Shown piece after piece: positions 1 through 13,700 of a DNA stretch of 64,000 nt. This DNA is from Camarhynchus parvulus. Taxonomy: Eukaryota > Chordata > Aves > Passeriformes > Thraupidae. Positions within the stretch are counted from its first letter, which is position 1; each line of letters starts with the position of its first letter. Under the pieces are notes generated by a model. It was given only the letters and a program-made list of their open reading frames with translations. It was not told the origin of the DNA and searched no databases. The DNA lies in NCBI RefSeq assembly GCF_901933205.1, contig NC_044582.1:16049320-16113319 (forward strand). The letters run 5' to 3'. Position numbers and translations under genes: made by a program.

Positions 1-2639
1 GGCTGTAATATTCAGAAATTCATGGGCACAATCAAATAGGAATACCAGGAAGACTAAGAATCATATAGCTTTATAGAAAATCTGAGGATTCAGTGGAAGG
101 GCCTGGATGAAGTTTCACAGTAAAATAAATACATATGCTTAAACTTCATTTCTAGATTTCGCTTTATTTTATGCATAAGCCCTGTACATAATCAAAGGAT
201 AGGTAAAAAATTATAGATAACTCGCTACAAAATAAAATAAAGTAGTTCTTTTAGTTCTTCTGGTCATTTTTTCCCTTGTACTAAGTCTTACAGTAGTTAA
301 TTTCAATATTCATGTTAAGGTTCAACCAGAGAGATAATTTGGAATCCTAGCCCTGCTTAATCCAGTGCTTAGTCTAGTGAAGTTTTGCTGGCTATACATT
401 AGGATGAAATTAGAATTAAGTGCAAAATATTCATACAAATTTCTCTGCAGTGCATGGGATGAGGAAATAAAGGAGCTTGAAAAGCAAGCTACTTTCAAAG
501 ATGATAATTCCGTATGATAAGTTTTGTACTAATGTCATATACAGCCAGCAAGGAAATACTTCAAAATCGGAGGCATCACATTTCATGCTATTTCATGTCA
601 AAGATGCATGACTGAAAAATTCCTATTAAAAACATGAAAACATGCCAAATGCAGAAAAGTGAACAACTGAGCAAAAAGTGAGACAAAGTGTTACTAATGT
701 CTGCCAACTGGTATTATTCACAAGTACCATCAATCACACATGAGCAACCTCCAACGCTGCCCCCCCAGAACATGAAAACCCAGCTCACCCCTAACTTCTG
801 GTAGCGTAGTTGTCCTGTTTGTGGTTAAGATTTCCTTTATTGTTCAGAGATTTTCTCCAGTTCTCTGCATCTATTTTAACCCTAGCCAGTCATGTTGACA
901 AGGAAAAGGGAAGAAAAACCTATTCAATTAAAACATCTTTACTGCTATTTAGAATGCAGATGAGCCCCTCAGCAATGAGGAAATTAGTATTTTATGGTGA
1001 AGCATTTATATAGTTTATTCTATATTTGAACCATAATAAATTACATCCATTTTTTACAAGAATTATAACTGACATGCTGTCAGAGCTGTACATGTACAGC
1101 CTTAGAAATATACATAATACTTTGAAAGCTGTCACATTCAGTACAGTTGTAAACATCACCCTGGGTTACCAAACTGTTATCTTTAGGTTTACTTCTTCAG
1201 ATAAACCATGGGATCTTCGCACATTTCAACCAGAAGAAAATCAATTCTCCCTCAAACAGTTGCACGGCAGCTTACCACTTGTGTTTAAATGCACAGCCTT
1301 GTACTAGTTTGGATCCCAGTTTGGGTCTGTTTGCAAAACAGCCTCAGTTATGGGCTTTGAGTTAGGTCTGGGAGAGCACCAGAGTGACTCAGTGTCCTCC
1401 CTCATGTTGGCATTCCTCAAGCCAAAAGTTCCACTGTGGTTCTAAATGATCCCTTTTGTGGAATATTCAGATGTATGTATTATATTACAGTGCTGTTTCT
1501 GCAGGGTTACTTTTGTAGACTGATCCTTCTGAAATACGGTGTATAAACCTGTTTTCATGAGTTTGCTGAATTGTTTTAAAAATATTAGTGGAGAATCATA
1601 ATGTTGCAATGGGATTCTCTAGGAGGTTTCCAATTCTTCAGAAATATCATTACTCTTGCTATCCTACTCTTTAGGATTCTGACAAAAGCTACCTCAGATG
1701 TTACCTAATCACTGGAAATTTCTATAGTTTATTCCCTTGTATGCATTATTTTCTACTTCACAGTATAAACCAAATGCAAATAAGAATAAGGGTTTCCAAC
1801 TAGAAATTTTATATAATTAATGAATGAACTCAGGCCTCAAATGAAAATGATTTTAAGCAGAGCTGTGATTCAGCTTCAGCTGCAGGAAGATGTGGTTAAA
1901 TGGCATTGCCTCTGCATTCAGAAGGCTTTAGCCACAATCCTGCAGGGAGTTCTCTGCCTACAGACATCTGGCCCAAAACAAACCCAAAGGCTTCAGTGGG
2001 ACCCAAGGTACTGCCAGGGTCCTGAAAGACTCATGGGGATGGAGAGCAAGCAAGGCTAGATGAAGCTAAGCATGGGAGAAAAGTGCTTTAACAGCTATTT
2101 TCATGCAAGAGGGATGTGAACTCAGGTTTTGTGTCCTGAGCAGAGCCTGAAGTCTGGGCACTGGTGGCTTTTCCCCATGAGGTGGAGCAGGAAGGAGCAG
2201 GTGCTGAGCCTGACAGCTCCATCTAGATGAGGCTTTTGGGTCTGACTGGAGCCATGCTTGAGACACCAGGAAGCCAAATGGTCAAAAAAACTTGGCAGAG
2301 CAAACAGATTAGTTGCCATCAAAGCTCAGCAGTGGTGGACCTGGGAATGGGTGGAATTCAGGTGCCTACACCCCATCTCAGCTGGCTTCATCTCCTTTTG
2401 GGATAGTCCCTTAGAGCCTGCCAGCACTGTCAGGAAATGTAGTTTTTTGTTTTTTTTTCACTTCAAGTGCTAGAGGTCTACACCAGAAAACTCTTTGGAT
2501 GGAGTTGGATGCTTTTCCATCACAGAGCAGGAAGATGCCTTCCATTCTTTCTGATCTGAGGTCTGGTAGCCCCACATGCCATCGTAGTGCTGGTCTCTAT
2601 GGTACAGAGAGGTGAGGAGCCCCAGGAGCACCCACCACT
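1..2639. other. Intergenic desert, no gene recognised
   Basis: AT-rich single-copy-looking sequence with only short open frames (under 100 codons) that lack splice context, codon bias or recognisable motifs. No CR1, SINE or long simple repeat is recognised here. A short C-run sits near 760 and a T-run near 2,447. It belongs to the region downstream of FOXP1. Confidence 0.6.
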
Positions 2640-3060
2640 GTGCACAGCAACACTTATGCTGTTGTTACAGTTAATTTCCTCCTCTCTTTGAACCATCTAA
2701 ATTCAGCGCACATTATCCTTCTGCTATTTATGTAAATGTTTAGATTAGGTAATATTTTATTCTACAGTGAATGACACCATAATCCTCCTTATTCTTCTCG
2801 TTTATCATAAATATTTAGTTTGTTTTTAGCTTGTGGGACTAAACACAACATCGTTTTCATTACTGTGAAATCTTCCCCTTTTCTTCTCCTGCAAGCATTC
2901 CTGGTCCCCTGGCAGTACTCTGCCTCCCAGAACATGCTAATATTGCTTGCATTACTGCAGGATTACCACAATGAAGTATACACTTGGTATTATAATTCAT
3001 AATGTTGCTTTAAAAGATTAACCACTCCCACGGCTGTGTCTGATAATTACAGAGCAGACT
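2640..3060. other. Candidate conserved non-coding element (CNE)
   Basis: AT-rich, non-repetitive sequence with many TAAT/ATTA homeodomain-like cores and TAAATATTTA-like A/T blocks, and no coding signal. It resembles the enhancer-type elements common around FOXP1. This is a judgement from composition only; I cannot align other genomes. Confidence 0.25.
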
Positions 3061-3239
3061 TTCTTTCTTTTTTTTTAAAACAAAGAACAGCGTGCACAAA
3101 ATGACTGGCAAGGAGGTAAGTGTTTGGGGTGTGCTTTGTTTTTCAGCCTCAGAGAAAACCAGATGCAAAATTGATAAAGGAGACTGAGAGTGGGTTTTAA
3201 GCTGAGATACTTCAGTATATTAGTAATTTAACAGATTTA

Positions 3240-3790
3240 TATAAAGGAGATGGCACTGTCGGCCCCTGGAATGTCACAGACTGATGCGATTGGCAATTGC
3301 CAACTCAGATGACTCTCATGAACAACCCCAAAATAATTAATAGGCCTTCTGGAGTTTTCCAGGCAAGTGAGTATGCTGGTGAAAGAGCAATAGTTAGTTT
3401 AGCCTGTCAAGGTTCATTCTTTTTCAAAACTCCTGTCCTCCCTTGATGCCCTCTAATGGTTTTTTGAAACACCAAAATGTTTTTGCGTGAACAACATTGC
3501 CCATTGTGCTTTAGTTAAATGCATTTCGATGTCAGACATACTCCTGGCTCAAAAATGGCTGTTCCCTACCCCTTCCTGGGGGGATCTCCAGGGAGGGCAG
3601 ACAGATTGACTTTAATCAGCCAAAGACACGGGATGGGCTCTTAATGTGATAAACCGATCAAGTGTGCAAAGTCACATTAATATGTGAAAACTTGATCAGC
3701 TTTTATTAAGGGATCAAGAAATGCTTTAATTGCTGAGTGACAAGAGCACTTGTTTGTTTAATTGCTTGTTTGTGTTTGTTGTAAAGCCTT
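3240..3790. other. Candidate conserved non-coding element
   Basis: Non-repetitive stretch with dense homeodomain-like cores, for example AATAATTAATAG near 3,331-3,342 and CACATTAATATG near 3,672-3,683. It also contains two spaced copies of the word GATCAAG (around 3,657 and 3,712) and TTTAATTGC repeated at about 3,726 and 3,758. There is no open frame or mobile-element similarity. A developmental enhancer is a plausible but unproven role. Confidence 0.3.
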
Positions 3791-6700
3791 GGGGGATGTG
3801 GTAATTTGTCCCATTGTTGTTTGAAAATATGGGTCTGGTAGCCAAACCAACAGCAAATGACAGACACTGGTCTGGTACCAAGTGTTGCTTCATCAGCGTT
3901 TACTACATTCCCAGTTTGGAGAGGATGGCAGCCTTTGGAGCAACAAAGTGGGATTGTCCTTCCAGTCTATCCTTGCTTGCATTGTCCTGAGCTTCCACTC
4001 TGTGAGGAGGTTGGAATTCTTGTACTTAAATGAGGAGTTAGTCACTGTCTGTTAAATGAAAGTAGCATTTGAAGACTGCTGCATGGTAGAGCAGCACTTA
4101 ACAGGTTGTTCTGTCTTTCACAGCTGGGGATGTAATGGTTGCACGATCCTACATAAAACTCCTAAAAGATCTCAGAGCCTGAGGCAGAGTCCATTGAAAC
4201 TGTTGGTGTCTTGTTTGTTGGACTGGCCTTTGATCAGATGCTAATGCATAGCGATTGCTTTTCTATACCTTTCCTGAAAGGGGTTTTAGCATGGAATTGT
4301 TCTCTGCTGTAGGACTGCAGCAGGCCTTGGGATAGATCTTTCGAGGCTGGAGCTGACCACAAGCCTCTACGGTGCAATGGTGCCTGGCATTCTGTGCTGG
4401 GAAGAAGTATTAGGTTTGCCGTGAATTTACATGAAAAGTCCCTGGCTAGCAATTATTCTAAATATAAAGCTTCCTGAGATCCTAATATTTCTTTCCTCTA
4501 GATTCTTGCCTTACTTTGGAAGTTAAGTTTTCCATCAAGGACCACAACCTGGAAAAGCTTTCCTTCCTGTTTTCTCTAAATTAGCTTTTTTAAATACTTT
4601 CTTGATGGAGGAAGATAGAGGGTCACTGATGATTAGGGTTATAACTGGCTTTCCAGATTAGTATCCAGCACTGTAGAATGCATCTACTTCTGTAGAAGGA
4701 GCCTAGGAAAAGTCGTATCAATATACATTACAGGCTTGTCATAACTCACTCATTTCCTATTTCAAACAGGAGGAAATATACTTGAACATATCTGTTGTAT
4801 CTGTCAAGACTTCTCATTTGTCAAACTATTAGTGGTCCCTCTGTCAACATAAATAAATCTGTCCATAAATCTTGACAGGTATAATCATTTGTTGCATTTG
4901 AAAGGCAAGTCTCTAACATTAGACCCCTTTTGATTCCTAACATGATTATCTTTAAAGAAAGACATTTCAGATGCCTTCCGAATCTGGCCTCTGTCAAATG
5001 ATTTCTCCACTCTCGCTGAGTTATCTACTTGTACAAAGTAAGCAAAGGCATAGTTCCTGCTGTCAGCTCTCCTGAGGACCCCACGAATCACCAGCCCCGC
5101 AGCAGCGGAGGCCTCATCCTGCAAGTGATTATGTCCTGTTTGTCAGAGCAGGCTGCTGATACACTTATTGTTCTTTACAGCTAGGTTTCTCATTCCTATT
5201 CTGAGCCATTCTTCTGGCACCAGTTGCCCTTTCTTTACTTCTGGGAAGATATCAAAGAACATTCTTTGAAGGTGTTCCATCGGATGCTGCCGATCTTTTC
5301 AGCGCTGTTGTTGCTGGCAAACAATCCATACCCATACAGGAGAATTAGGCCTCTGAAATGGCTGCTAAAATATGGGCTGGCATAGCTTAAGATTGAATTC
5401 CATAAATCCAACACAAGCTTCACTAACTCTCCCACTGCTCTGGGGCACACTGAGCAGCTCCAGCCTCCCAGGGCTCTCCTGGGAAATATGAAGTGACCTT
5501 ATTTCTATGCTTGATGGCCTAGTGGTATTAATTTTTCCTGCCTGATGAAGTTAACAGCTATCTGGCATCCACCACGCTGGAATATGAAGTGAGGGTCTTT
5601 GGCCAGAGCTCAGTGTCTCAGCAGACAGCTCTGGCACACGACCTGGAACCTGGTCAGTGCATGCATACCAAAAGGCAGCCAGTGAGTCCACAGCTCTCAT
5701 GGCTTCATAACATTCCCTGCCACATGGAAAACCTAAAGCACAGGCTTTGCAAATGAGAAGGAGTCAGGAGGTTGCTAGGGTTGGGTTTGTGGGAACTGCA
5801 CAGTGAAGAGTGGATCCCCAGGGAGCTCCAGCAGGAGCCAAGGTACTTGGTATCTAAGTTCCTGTGGTGTCATGGGCATGCCCAGTTTATACAGCCATGG
5901 GAAATTAGCTGGTGAATGCTGGAGGAACCCAAGTCTAATGTTTTCCCTTTGGTCTTCTGACAGTGAAGTCAGGAAAGCTCCAGTGTTTTCCATAAAATGT
6001 ATTTAAAGTTCTAAATCTTCCCTCTTTCAACTTTCCATTCCTTCAAATCATCTGCGGTTTGCTACAGGAAAGATTTTTAATTGACTGAATTTCAACTTGT
6101 GCTCCAAAGAGACTCATTACTTCACAGATTCTTTAGCTTCCTGGGACCTTGACGTCATGGGGATATTCCTTGCTTTCTTCAGTGGTTCCTTACCACTGAA
6201 ACTAATTTTTCAATGAGCTGCAGAAGAAGCCTCTGTACCAAATGATGGCTTGTACAGGATGTCCAGATGCAGGGTGTCAAAATACATCTGTTAGATAAGG
6301 TTTTTGTCTGAATCACAGCTCTCAATGCATTTGCTCATTAAACAGCTTTTTATTCCATGTCGAGTCACAATTTAGGATAATATTCCACTGGAGCAGACAA
6401 TATACCAGAGCCATAGGCATCTAGTTTGCTACACCCTCATGGTAATCTGGAAGAAAATGGGAGTTCAGTCCTTCGTTTCAAGGCAAGGATCCTAGAGAAG
6501 TAGTTAGTTAAGATGGTGTTTGAGTTAAAATGTTTGAGTTAAAATTTCTAAATACTTAGAAATATATAGTCAAAGAGGAAATTTGTCTATAGCTTTGCTG
6601 ACAAAACTCTTGGTTTGTGAATTTTGTTGAAGTCAGGGAGATAAACAGCTTGTTTTTATGAGTCTCCATGATATGGGACATGTGCTTTAAAAAGAATACA

Positions 6701-7319
6701 AGTTCATCTGGGTTCACACAGACACCCACATGCGTTGATACCATTGGAGGGTCTGCAGGACTCTGCAGCCCCCAGGTGAGAGCTTCTGAGGGGCTGAATT
6801 CTGGAGGTGGATGCCTAGATTGATCTACCCATGCCTTTTGCATCTGTGCCTGTCAGTGCCCCCCGCACAAGGAGCTTCCACGAGCTCCCACTGCTGTTTC
6901 TGGTTCTCTTTTCCTGGGCCAGGAAGGGTGCTGGGCTCTACAGCTTCCTTTTCTGTTGACTGGCAAGATGGTGCTTTGTCAGGTAACTGCTGTTGCCACC
7001 AACTGCAAAGCTCACTAGAGTATAATGACACCTTCTGAGCCGCTTCTTTTATGCGTTAACCTACTTGGAAACAGAGGCTCATGTGCAAATTCCCACTGTA
7101 TTTTGTGAAGGCTGGAACATAAGCCAGATCTGAGCTGAATTTCCCCTTTCCAAGAGCCAGCTGAATCAAAATCCCCTGATGCAGACATCCCCAAATTTCA
7201 TGGGTGCAAAAGATGTCTTGATCCAAATTTTGCAGTTTGCTCCCATCTCTGCTTAAAACATAAAATGTATGTTTTTAGGGAAAAAGGATATAAACATCTT
7301 GTTCATGTTTGAGCTGAGA
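3791..7319. other. Intergenic, no gene recognised
   Basis: Mixed-composition sequence without recognised repeats. Two neighbouring minus-strand open frames at 4,885-5,124 and 5,235-5,450 were examined because their amino-acid composition looks protein-like. They match no family I know and have no convincing splice sites or initiation context. The stretch 5,160-5,450 may instead be conserved non-coding sequence. Confidence 0.5.
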
Positions 7320-7620
7320 ATGTCTTTTTTCTGTAGGCTGTCAACACAACTTCAAATGCATGCAGCCTGTCCAATCTGACAGACAATTTGCATATTTGTG
7401 GAATGCTAATGCCAAGTTACTGTATACATTTGTACATGAAAGCATTAGAAAGTTTGAAGGATTAAAGGTGGAAATGTATCCCCCTCGGCCTCGATTAGAG
7501 ATCAAGACAGCACATCAATAGATGGCAGACAAATAACTGCTGCTTTGCCGTTTGGAATGGCTTAACCCAAAAATAATAAAATCCAAGCTATTTCCTAGGA
7601 CATAAATAGCTGAGGGCTTT
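7320..7620. other. Candidate conserved non-coding element
   Basis: Single-copy sequence with an octamer ATTTGCAT at 7,386-7,393 (POU-factor type), TAATGCC and several AAATAA words, flanked by higher-GC ordinary sequence. No coding potential. Inferred enhancer-like element on composition alone. Confidence 0.3.
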
Positions 7621-9219
7621 ACACGTGCTAATTGCCAGAGCGTTGTTTTAGCCTTTTGAGAGTGTAATGTGAAGTCTGGCACATCCAGTGTGAGCCCTCT
7701 GACACAGTGATTGTCCTTTTGTTCTGCTCCAGCTGCGTGCCTGGACCGCAGCTCGAGCTCCCACAGCCACCCCAGCCTAAGGCATCCATGCTGATGTCTA
7801 GGGCTGAGCCTTCCTCAGTTGCTCTCAGGTCCTGGAAGGTTCTTTGAGGCCAGATGGAGGTGCTTGGCCCGTGCAGAAATGACTTAGTTTGCCATGAGGA
7901 GAGCGTCAGGAGGAGAAGCAGCAGGTGCTCAGCGGTTTCCTGTAGAAAGATGATTGCTTTGCATGCGTCAAGATATATTTTGGAGCCTGGCTCTAGACCC
8001 AGAGATTTGAAAATGGAGACTTGGAGTCTTAAAAACAAGATATGCTAAAGAACGGTTTTGCATGGTTCCTCCTAAGGATCAAAACCTGATACTATTTATT
8101 TTACTTGTGCTAAAAAATAACCTCAATAAGATGTTCTAAGTTGGCCAATGGTTATAATTTAGGCCCAGACATTGGCAGTACAGGACAGAGAATGCAGGAG
8201 CTAGTCAAATCCTTCCCCCAGTCTTTGATCCAAAACATGAATATTCCTTTGATTCAGAAAGGGTTTGGCCAGCCTTTTTCGCAAACGGTTGCACGTCTCT
8301 GCGTTTTCTGGCTGGGGGAAGTGGAAGTGGCAGAGCCTCAGATACCTGGGAACCAAGAGCTGAAAACTCTCCTGGAAACTTCTCATGGTCTAACGAAATT
8401 CCCGGGCCAGCTTCCAGCCTGAGCGGATGCAGACAATGAGCCAAAATGAACCACCAAATCTGTCGAGATTCAGCCGTCATTTACGAAAGAGGACTGGGAT
8501 TTGCAAGGGAGTTTGTAGGAGCTGAACACCCAAATCTCTTTAAATCCCAGTGGGACTTTTGTTCCTGTCTTTCTTGTACACCACTGAAAAGCCTTGTCTA
8601 TTTATTTGAAATATTTTGAAGACCTCAGGCGGCACTTTCATTACAGACAAACCTCTCCACCAAAATTAGAAAATCACAAAGTTTTAGCTGCAGTCGCTGA
8701 AAATCTGTTATTTAACACACCTACCCAAAAAGCCCCAGGCTACACCAAAACTCTTGACCAGAGATAGCTCTGTGCTGTCACAAGACAGATCTATCTTTAG
8801 GTACCCCAGTTTGAAAACTTCACCCTTAATGCGTTCAGAAAAAGTACGTTGTTGTTTTAAAGTACATTACTCAAACGCTGAGATGCCTTCCTACTGGGAG
8901 CAGCGTTACAAAGCCGAGCTCTGCCTGGATGCCTATCCAGCATGGATCTGACAATTCACATGTAGGAAAAGGCCTCTCATGCATTCATAGTTTAGATGAC
9001 CTCCATATATTTGTTTAAAAAATAATTAGGCTTGCTTAGCTTTTGTACTGTTGCATTTCTTTTTTTTTTTTTTTTTAAAGTAGCTTTTCCTGTAGCACTC
9101 CCAGGCCAGTACAATGCTGGCTTTTAAAAGTGATTTGTCTGTTACCAGGCCATTTTAAACTTTTACTTCCTAAGTCCTTGCAAACCAGCAATACAAGGAG
9201 ACTAAAAAAAAATCTCCTG
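7621..9219. other. Intergenic, no gene recognised
   Basis: Contains a T-run of about 18 at 9,059-9,076 and several short open frames on both strands at 7,628-8,480. These overlap each other in opposite directions, which argues against coding. No mobile element recognised. Confidence 0.5.
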
Positions 9220-9500
9220 GGGATTGTTTTTATAGTAACAGTGAAAGCTTAAAATGTTGCAGCAGCAGCCAAATTATTTTTCTTTTAGTGGAAACAATAC
9301 CAACAACTGGGGTCTACGCACAAAACGGATTAAAGCTACCCATAAAAATGACTAACAAATGAGTGCTACATTTCTTTTTATCATTTACTCTTTATAAAAA
9401 GTGACAGTTTGAAGGCTACTAATTTGGCAAGTTATTTCCCCTCTATAGTCATGGTTGTTCAGTAATTAGAGGATATATAAAACATGAACGTAGACATTCT
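9220..9500. other. Candidate conserved non-coding element
   Basis: AT-rich, low-repeat sequence with ATTATTTTTC, TAATTAGAGG and TTTATAAAAAG blocks and no open frame. A related TAAT-dense patch follows at about 9,780-9,860 (ATTATTAATTACTAATGCTA). Enhancer-like by appearance only. Confidence 0.22.
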
Positions 9501-10499
9501 AGTGCAGTCCAACATTTTTGTGTGCTTTAAGATAAAGTCCACTTCCTTTCTTTCCAACTAATGGAAACCAAGGTAGACATACCCAAAATTAAACTGCTGG
9601 ACAAAGTTTGTTTTCAGGCAAAACTTTCAAGAATAGTTTCATGACAAAAGTCCAAGTCCTATTTGTACTCCTAAATTGTTCAGAATGAAGATGTCCAAAG
9701 AAATCTAGTAACTTCAGGGCACACAGGAATGTTTTCTCCCCTGACTAAACAAATGACTTCTTGAGCGCAGCTGAAATCAAACATTTACAATATTATTAAT
9801 TACTAATGCTAATTGTTGAGAATTTATTTTTAAGTCATACGTGCTCTCCATAGGTAGGTAATTATTTTTTAAAATCTATTGCTAAACATGGTACTTGGTG
9901 TCTAAGCCCTCCATCACTTGAAAATAGCATGTATGTTTTTAAGTCACTTAGGTGGGTTTTGAAATCTTTGCTGGCTATTTCATCATGTATTTTCTGGCAG
10001 TGGCCCTTTCTATACCTGTAAGTAGTAAAAAATATATTGCTCCCTCTGAAAGCGAAGAGCTAAAAATAAAACAGGACTTGGTTTAATCAACATGAAGGCA
10101 AACTAGAAAGCCATTAGTTGAAGAAACTGAAATAAGAGAACTCAAAAGGCCTGGGTGGAGAGCAAGGAAATGCTTCAAACGGGACATGCAGCAGTTGCTG
10201 GTGAAATTCTGTGTCCGTGCCTGTTGTGGTTGGGTTCCGGTAGGCTGGTACAGGGATGCTTTTTGGGGCACATGGAATGGTGAGGCAGGTCCTTGGCATG
10301 TTTCTGGATGCTGGGCCCATGGCACGTGGTCCTCTGTTATGTGTGTGATGCAAGACCAGTTACTCCAGTAATTACTGATTTTCCTGCCCATTGAGGTGCT
10401 GAAGGCAAGGCCAACATCTGATATGGGGTGTGTGTCTCTACTCTAAACCTGGCCATTTGTCCTTCTGATCCAATGTGTGAGTGCTTGCCTGCTGCACGT

Positions 10500-10690
10500 C
10501 AGTACAATAATTAATAGATTAATGTATTACTAATACAGACATTATGTATACTACATAATAGTATAATAATAAATAGGTGTATTATTGTAGAATGAGATAA
10601 CATATAATGCTAATATACTGATAATATATTAATATAAAAATAGAGATGTTGTAGCAGTATATTCAGAGTCCTATAGTATATATCAGTAGA
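10500..10690. repeat. AT-rich imperfect TAATA/TATAAT tract
   Basis: About 190 bases made almost only of A and T with imperfect TAATA, ATAAT and TATAT words (for example TAGTATAATAATAAATAGG near 10,559-10,577). This is low-complexity sequence with no gene signal. Confidence 0.6.
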
Positions 10691-10761
10691 GCAATATATA
10701 TCAAGTCCTAGAGAAAATGAAAAATTACTTTTAGGCTGAAGCCTCCCCAAAGCCTGCTAAC

Positions 10762-10797
10762 TAACTAATAATTACCTACTAACTAATAGTTACCTAC
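10762..10797 (+). repeat. Two-copy 18-bp tandem repeat
   Basis: The 18-base unit TAACTAATAATTACCTAC is followed directly by TAACTAATAGTTACCTAC, with one mismatch, and then by a partial third unit. A small local duplication of unknown role. Confidence 0.8.
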
Positions 10798-13700
10798 TAA
10801 TTTACATTAATACTGGCCATGAGAGGTAGACCAAAAGCCCTGGTCCGCAACATTGAGATTAAGCCAATAATGTTTCAAAACAAAAAATTGTCTCAGTTTT
10901 AAGTGCTTTTCAAAATGGTCACCATTACTGTGAGAAACTCTGTTCCAGTGTATATAAAACAGAGTGGAATAATAACATCTCATTTGATTATACAAAGCAG
11001 TTTTTTTCTTAGTGTTTTAGTTCTCAAAATTCCCAGAATACACCACATGGAAACTGTTCACTTGAGAAATTAAGTACCGTATGTGATAAGACAGTCATGT
11101 GAAATTTTTAAGCTGTCATTAAAAATGATTATAATTAGGACAAACTATATGAAAATGCTTTAAAATTGAGACCCTGGTGAATTAAAAATTAAGGGGTATA
11201 TTATGTATTATCATGTTGAAGGGCAGGGATTTAGGCGTGTAACTCCCATTAACACTAATGTGAGTTGCATTCCCAAATCCCCACGCCTGGCGATGAGCAT
11301 CCGCCCCCGCGTTTGTTGTCACTGAACAACCTCAGCTTTTGCTGTACTCCAACACAATTCCTCTGCCTGCTGAGAACAAGTGGAATGGCAAACCAGGAGT
11401 TTAAACTGTTTTCCCTCACAGATCTAGGCCCCCAGATAGAGCCAAATGTAATCCATCTAAGCAGTAGCTGCCCTCCCTTGAGTAAGATTTACTTACAAAA
11501 ACTGTCACAGAGTCTCCTCTTCCCTACAACTCTTCCTGTGCTTTCCCCCACACTTAATAACTGAGGGTTGGGCTGCAATCATTTTATTATGTCTCCTCAA
11601 AATGCAGGAAGCCAGTTGCTGGGGGTGGGCTTGTAAAAGCACTTCAATCAGGAGCCTCCAAAAGGAGCTGCTGTATCCACGGAACTCCCACGTGAGGAGT
11701 GAGCATGTTCTCTAAGGACAGTGCACACAAGTGAAGCATCTCTCTTATTTGACAGGGCCATAGGACTGTCCAGAGCACTGAACAGGTGTGTATCCTGTGG
11801 CTGTGCTGGGCTTTGGGTCACACTCAGGTGAGGGGCGAGCTGCTGTGGCTTGGGCTGCAAAGTGTTGCCAGTTCATTTAACTCTCAGGTGCTTTCCTCGT
11901 ACCCCAGAATCAGCAATTGTGTGAGTTTGCATCTTGACTTTCATTGGAAAAACTGTAGTCCCTGTTCTTAAAAGAGAAACTTTCATTATTGTACCTTAAA
12001 AGTTAATTTTTTTTTTTTTCATATAGAAGTACATCATTTTCACATGAGTGGTTGTGGAGTCCATCTTGTTGCTCTCATCATTTCATCTGCTCTTTTTACA
12101 CCCCTGGATTTGGGAATGCTGACGCTACTAAGGTAAGACAGTTCATCTGTTGCTTGGGCTTTGCTGAGAGTCTATTAATAGCACTCATCAGAAATGTCCT
12201 GTCCTACTGATTTTACAAAGGCACCCATATTACTTCTTTTTAAAACACATTAAGAAAATGGTCATATTGCCACGCTGTAGCTCTCAGTGAAGAAAATCCC
12301 ACAGAACCACAGCTCATACCTCATACCTTTCTATGGCATTGCGAAATTGTAATTATAGTAACACACCACATTCTTAACAACATCTTTTCCCTGGGGCAAA
12401 ATATATAAATCCAAATAAAATAGATATATGTAGAGGCAATACATCTCCTATTTTATTAATTAGCACCTGAGAAAAACATTTTGCCAAGCTAGAAAAAGCA
12501 CTGATGAATTTTCAAGGAAAGTAATGAATTCCAGGTTTTTTTCTTTATTGGTACCTGTGGATTCTGTTGTATTGCTTGTTAACAGATGCAAGTGGGCAAT
12601 ACAACTATTACATCAGTCAATATTATAAAAACCCAGGCAGTTTCTAAGCAACAGCCCAGCACTGATTCTTCCCAGTTATTTTCTAGGATTCCCTCAGACA
12701 CAGTAAGTGAAGAGGAGTTGGACAATATAGTCTAATTTTGAGAAAGGAATAAAGCATGAAACTGGTGATTTTCAAAATCATATTTTTGCAGATTTCTTAC
12801 CAAATCAAAAGAACTAAAATTGAAAACTGTCAAAAACATTTCAGCTCAAGAGCTGCATAAACTTTTCTATTGTTCAGACAGCTAAAGAGACACAGCTATT
12901 TTGCTTCATACATTGCCCACAAAAATAATGAAAATAAAGATCATAATAATAGAGCCTCTTCAGCTTGTTGGGCTGAAACTGGATTTTGTGGTGTTTCCAT
13001 TTGCAGATTCACTCATCAGTTCAGCCTGAAAGAACAACAATTTTTTTTCTTTTTTTGTATGAATTCTATGGTCAGTCAAATCTGGCTCCTGATGGAAAAA
13101 ATCATAATAAATCATAGTGTTTAAGCCACATAGACTATGTGTGTGAGCACACATGATTTTGTGCGTACACAGATAGAAAGGTGCATTTCAAAGCAGTGTC
13201 ACCCTCAGATGTCACTGGCTGATAAAGTTTCTTAGCCTACATATTGCAAAGATGACATCTGCTTTATATATAACTGGGGATTCAATGAGGCAGCAAAGCT
13301 GGGATCTTTTTCATTACCCATAACTTTTCATCCAGGATTCTCTCAGAATTTGGAGAACACTCTTTCCACACTTTGCTTTAGTCCAATATGGCGCCCAGTG
13401 TCAACTTCAGGTTTTGAACCAGACTTCTAAGAAAGACAGTGCTCTTTCATCTCCCTATGAATAATGCCCTTTCAGAAAACAGTTTATATTTAGAATAAAT
13501 AAGAACAGACATACGTGCACACCCGCACTTGTGGACCCAAATGTGCTTCCAGGAGCACAACCATGAAAAAGCAAGAAGAAAATATTGTGAACCAGATGTT
13601 CTCTGGGTTTGAATGCTCCACTGGTTTCCATATACCATGCAAGGTTCTGGTCTGCTAAGGGAGTAAAAGCAAGTTCAATATAGGAGCTTGGAGCGCCAAC

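Noticed and set aside
4885..5450. Two neighbouring minus-strand frames with protein-like composition, possibly an old retrogene
   Set aside because: No family recognised, stops separate the frames, no poly-A tail or target-site duplication. Non-coding conservation is an equally good explanation.
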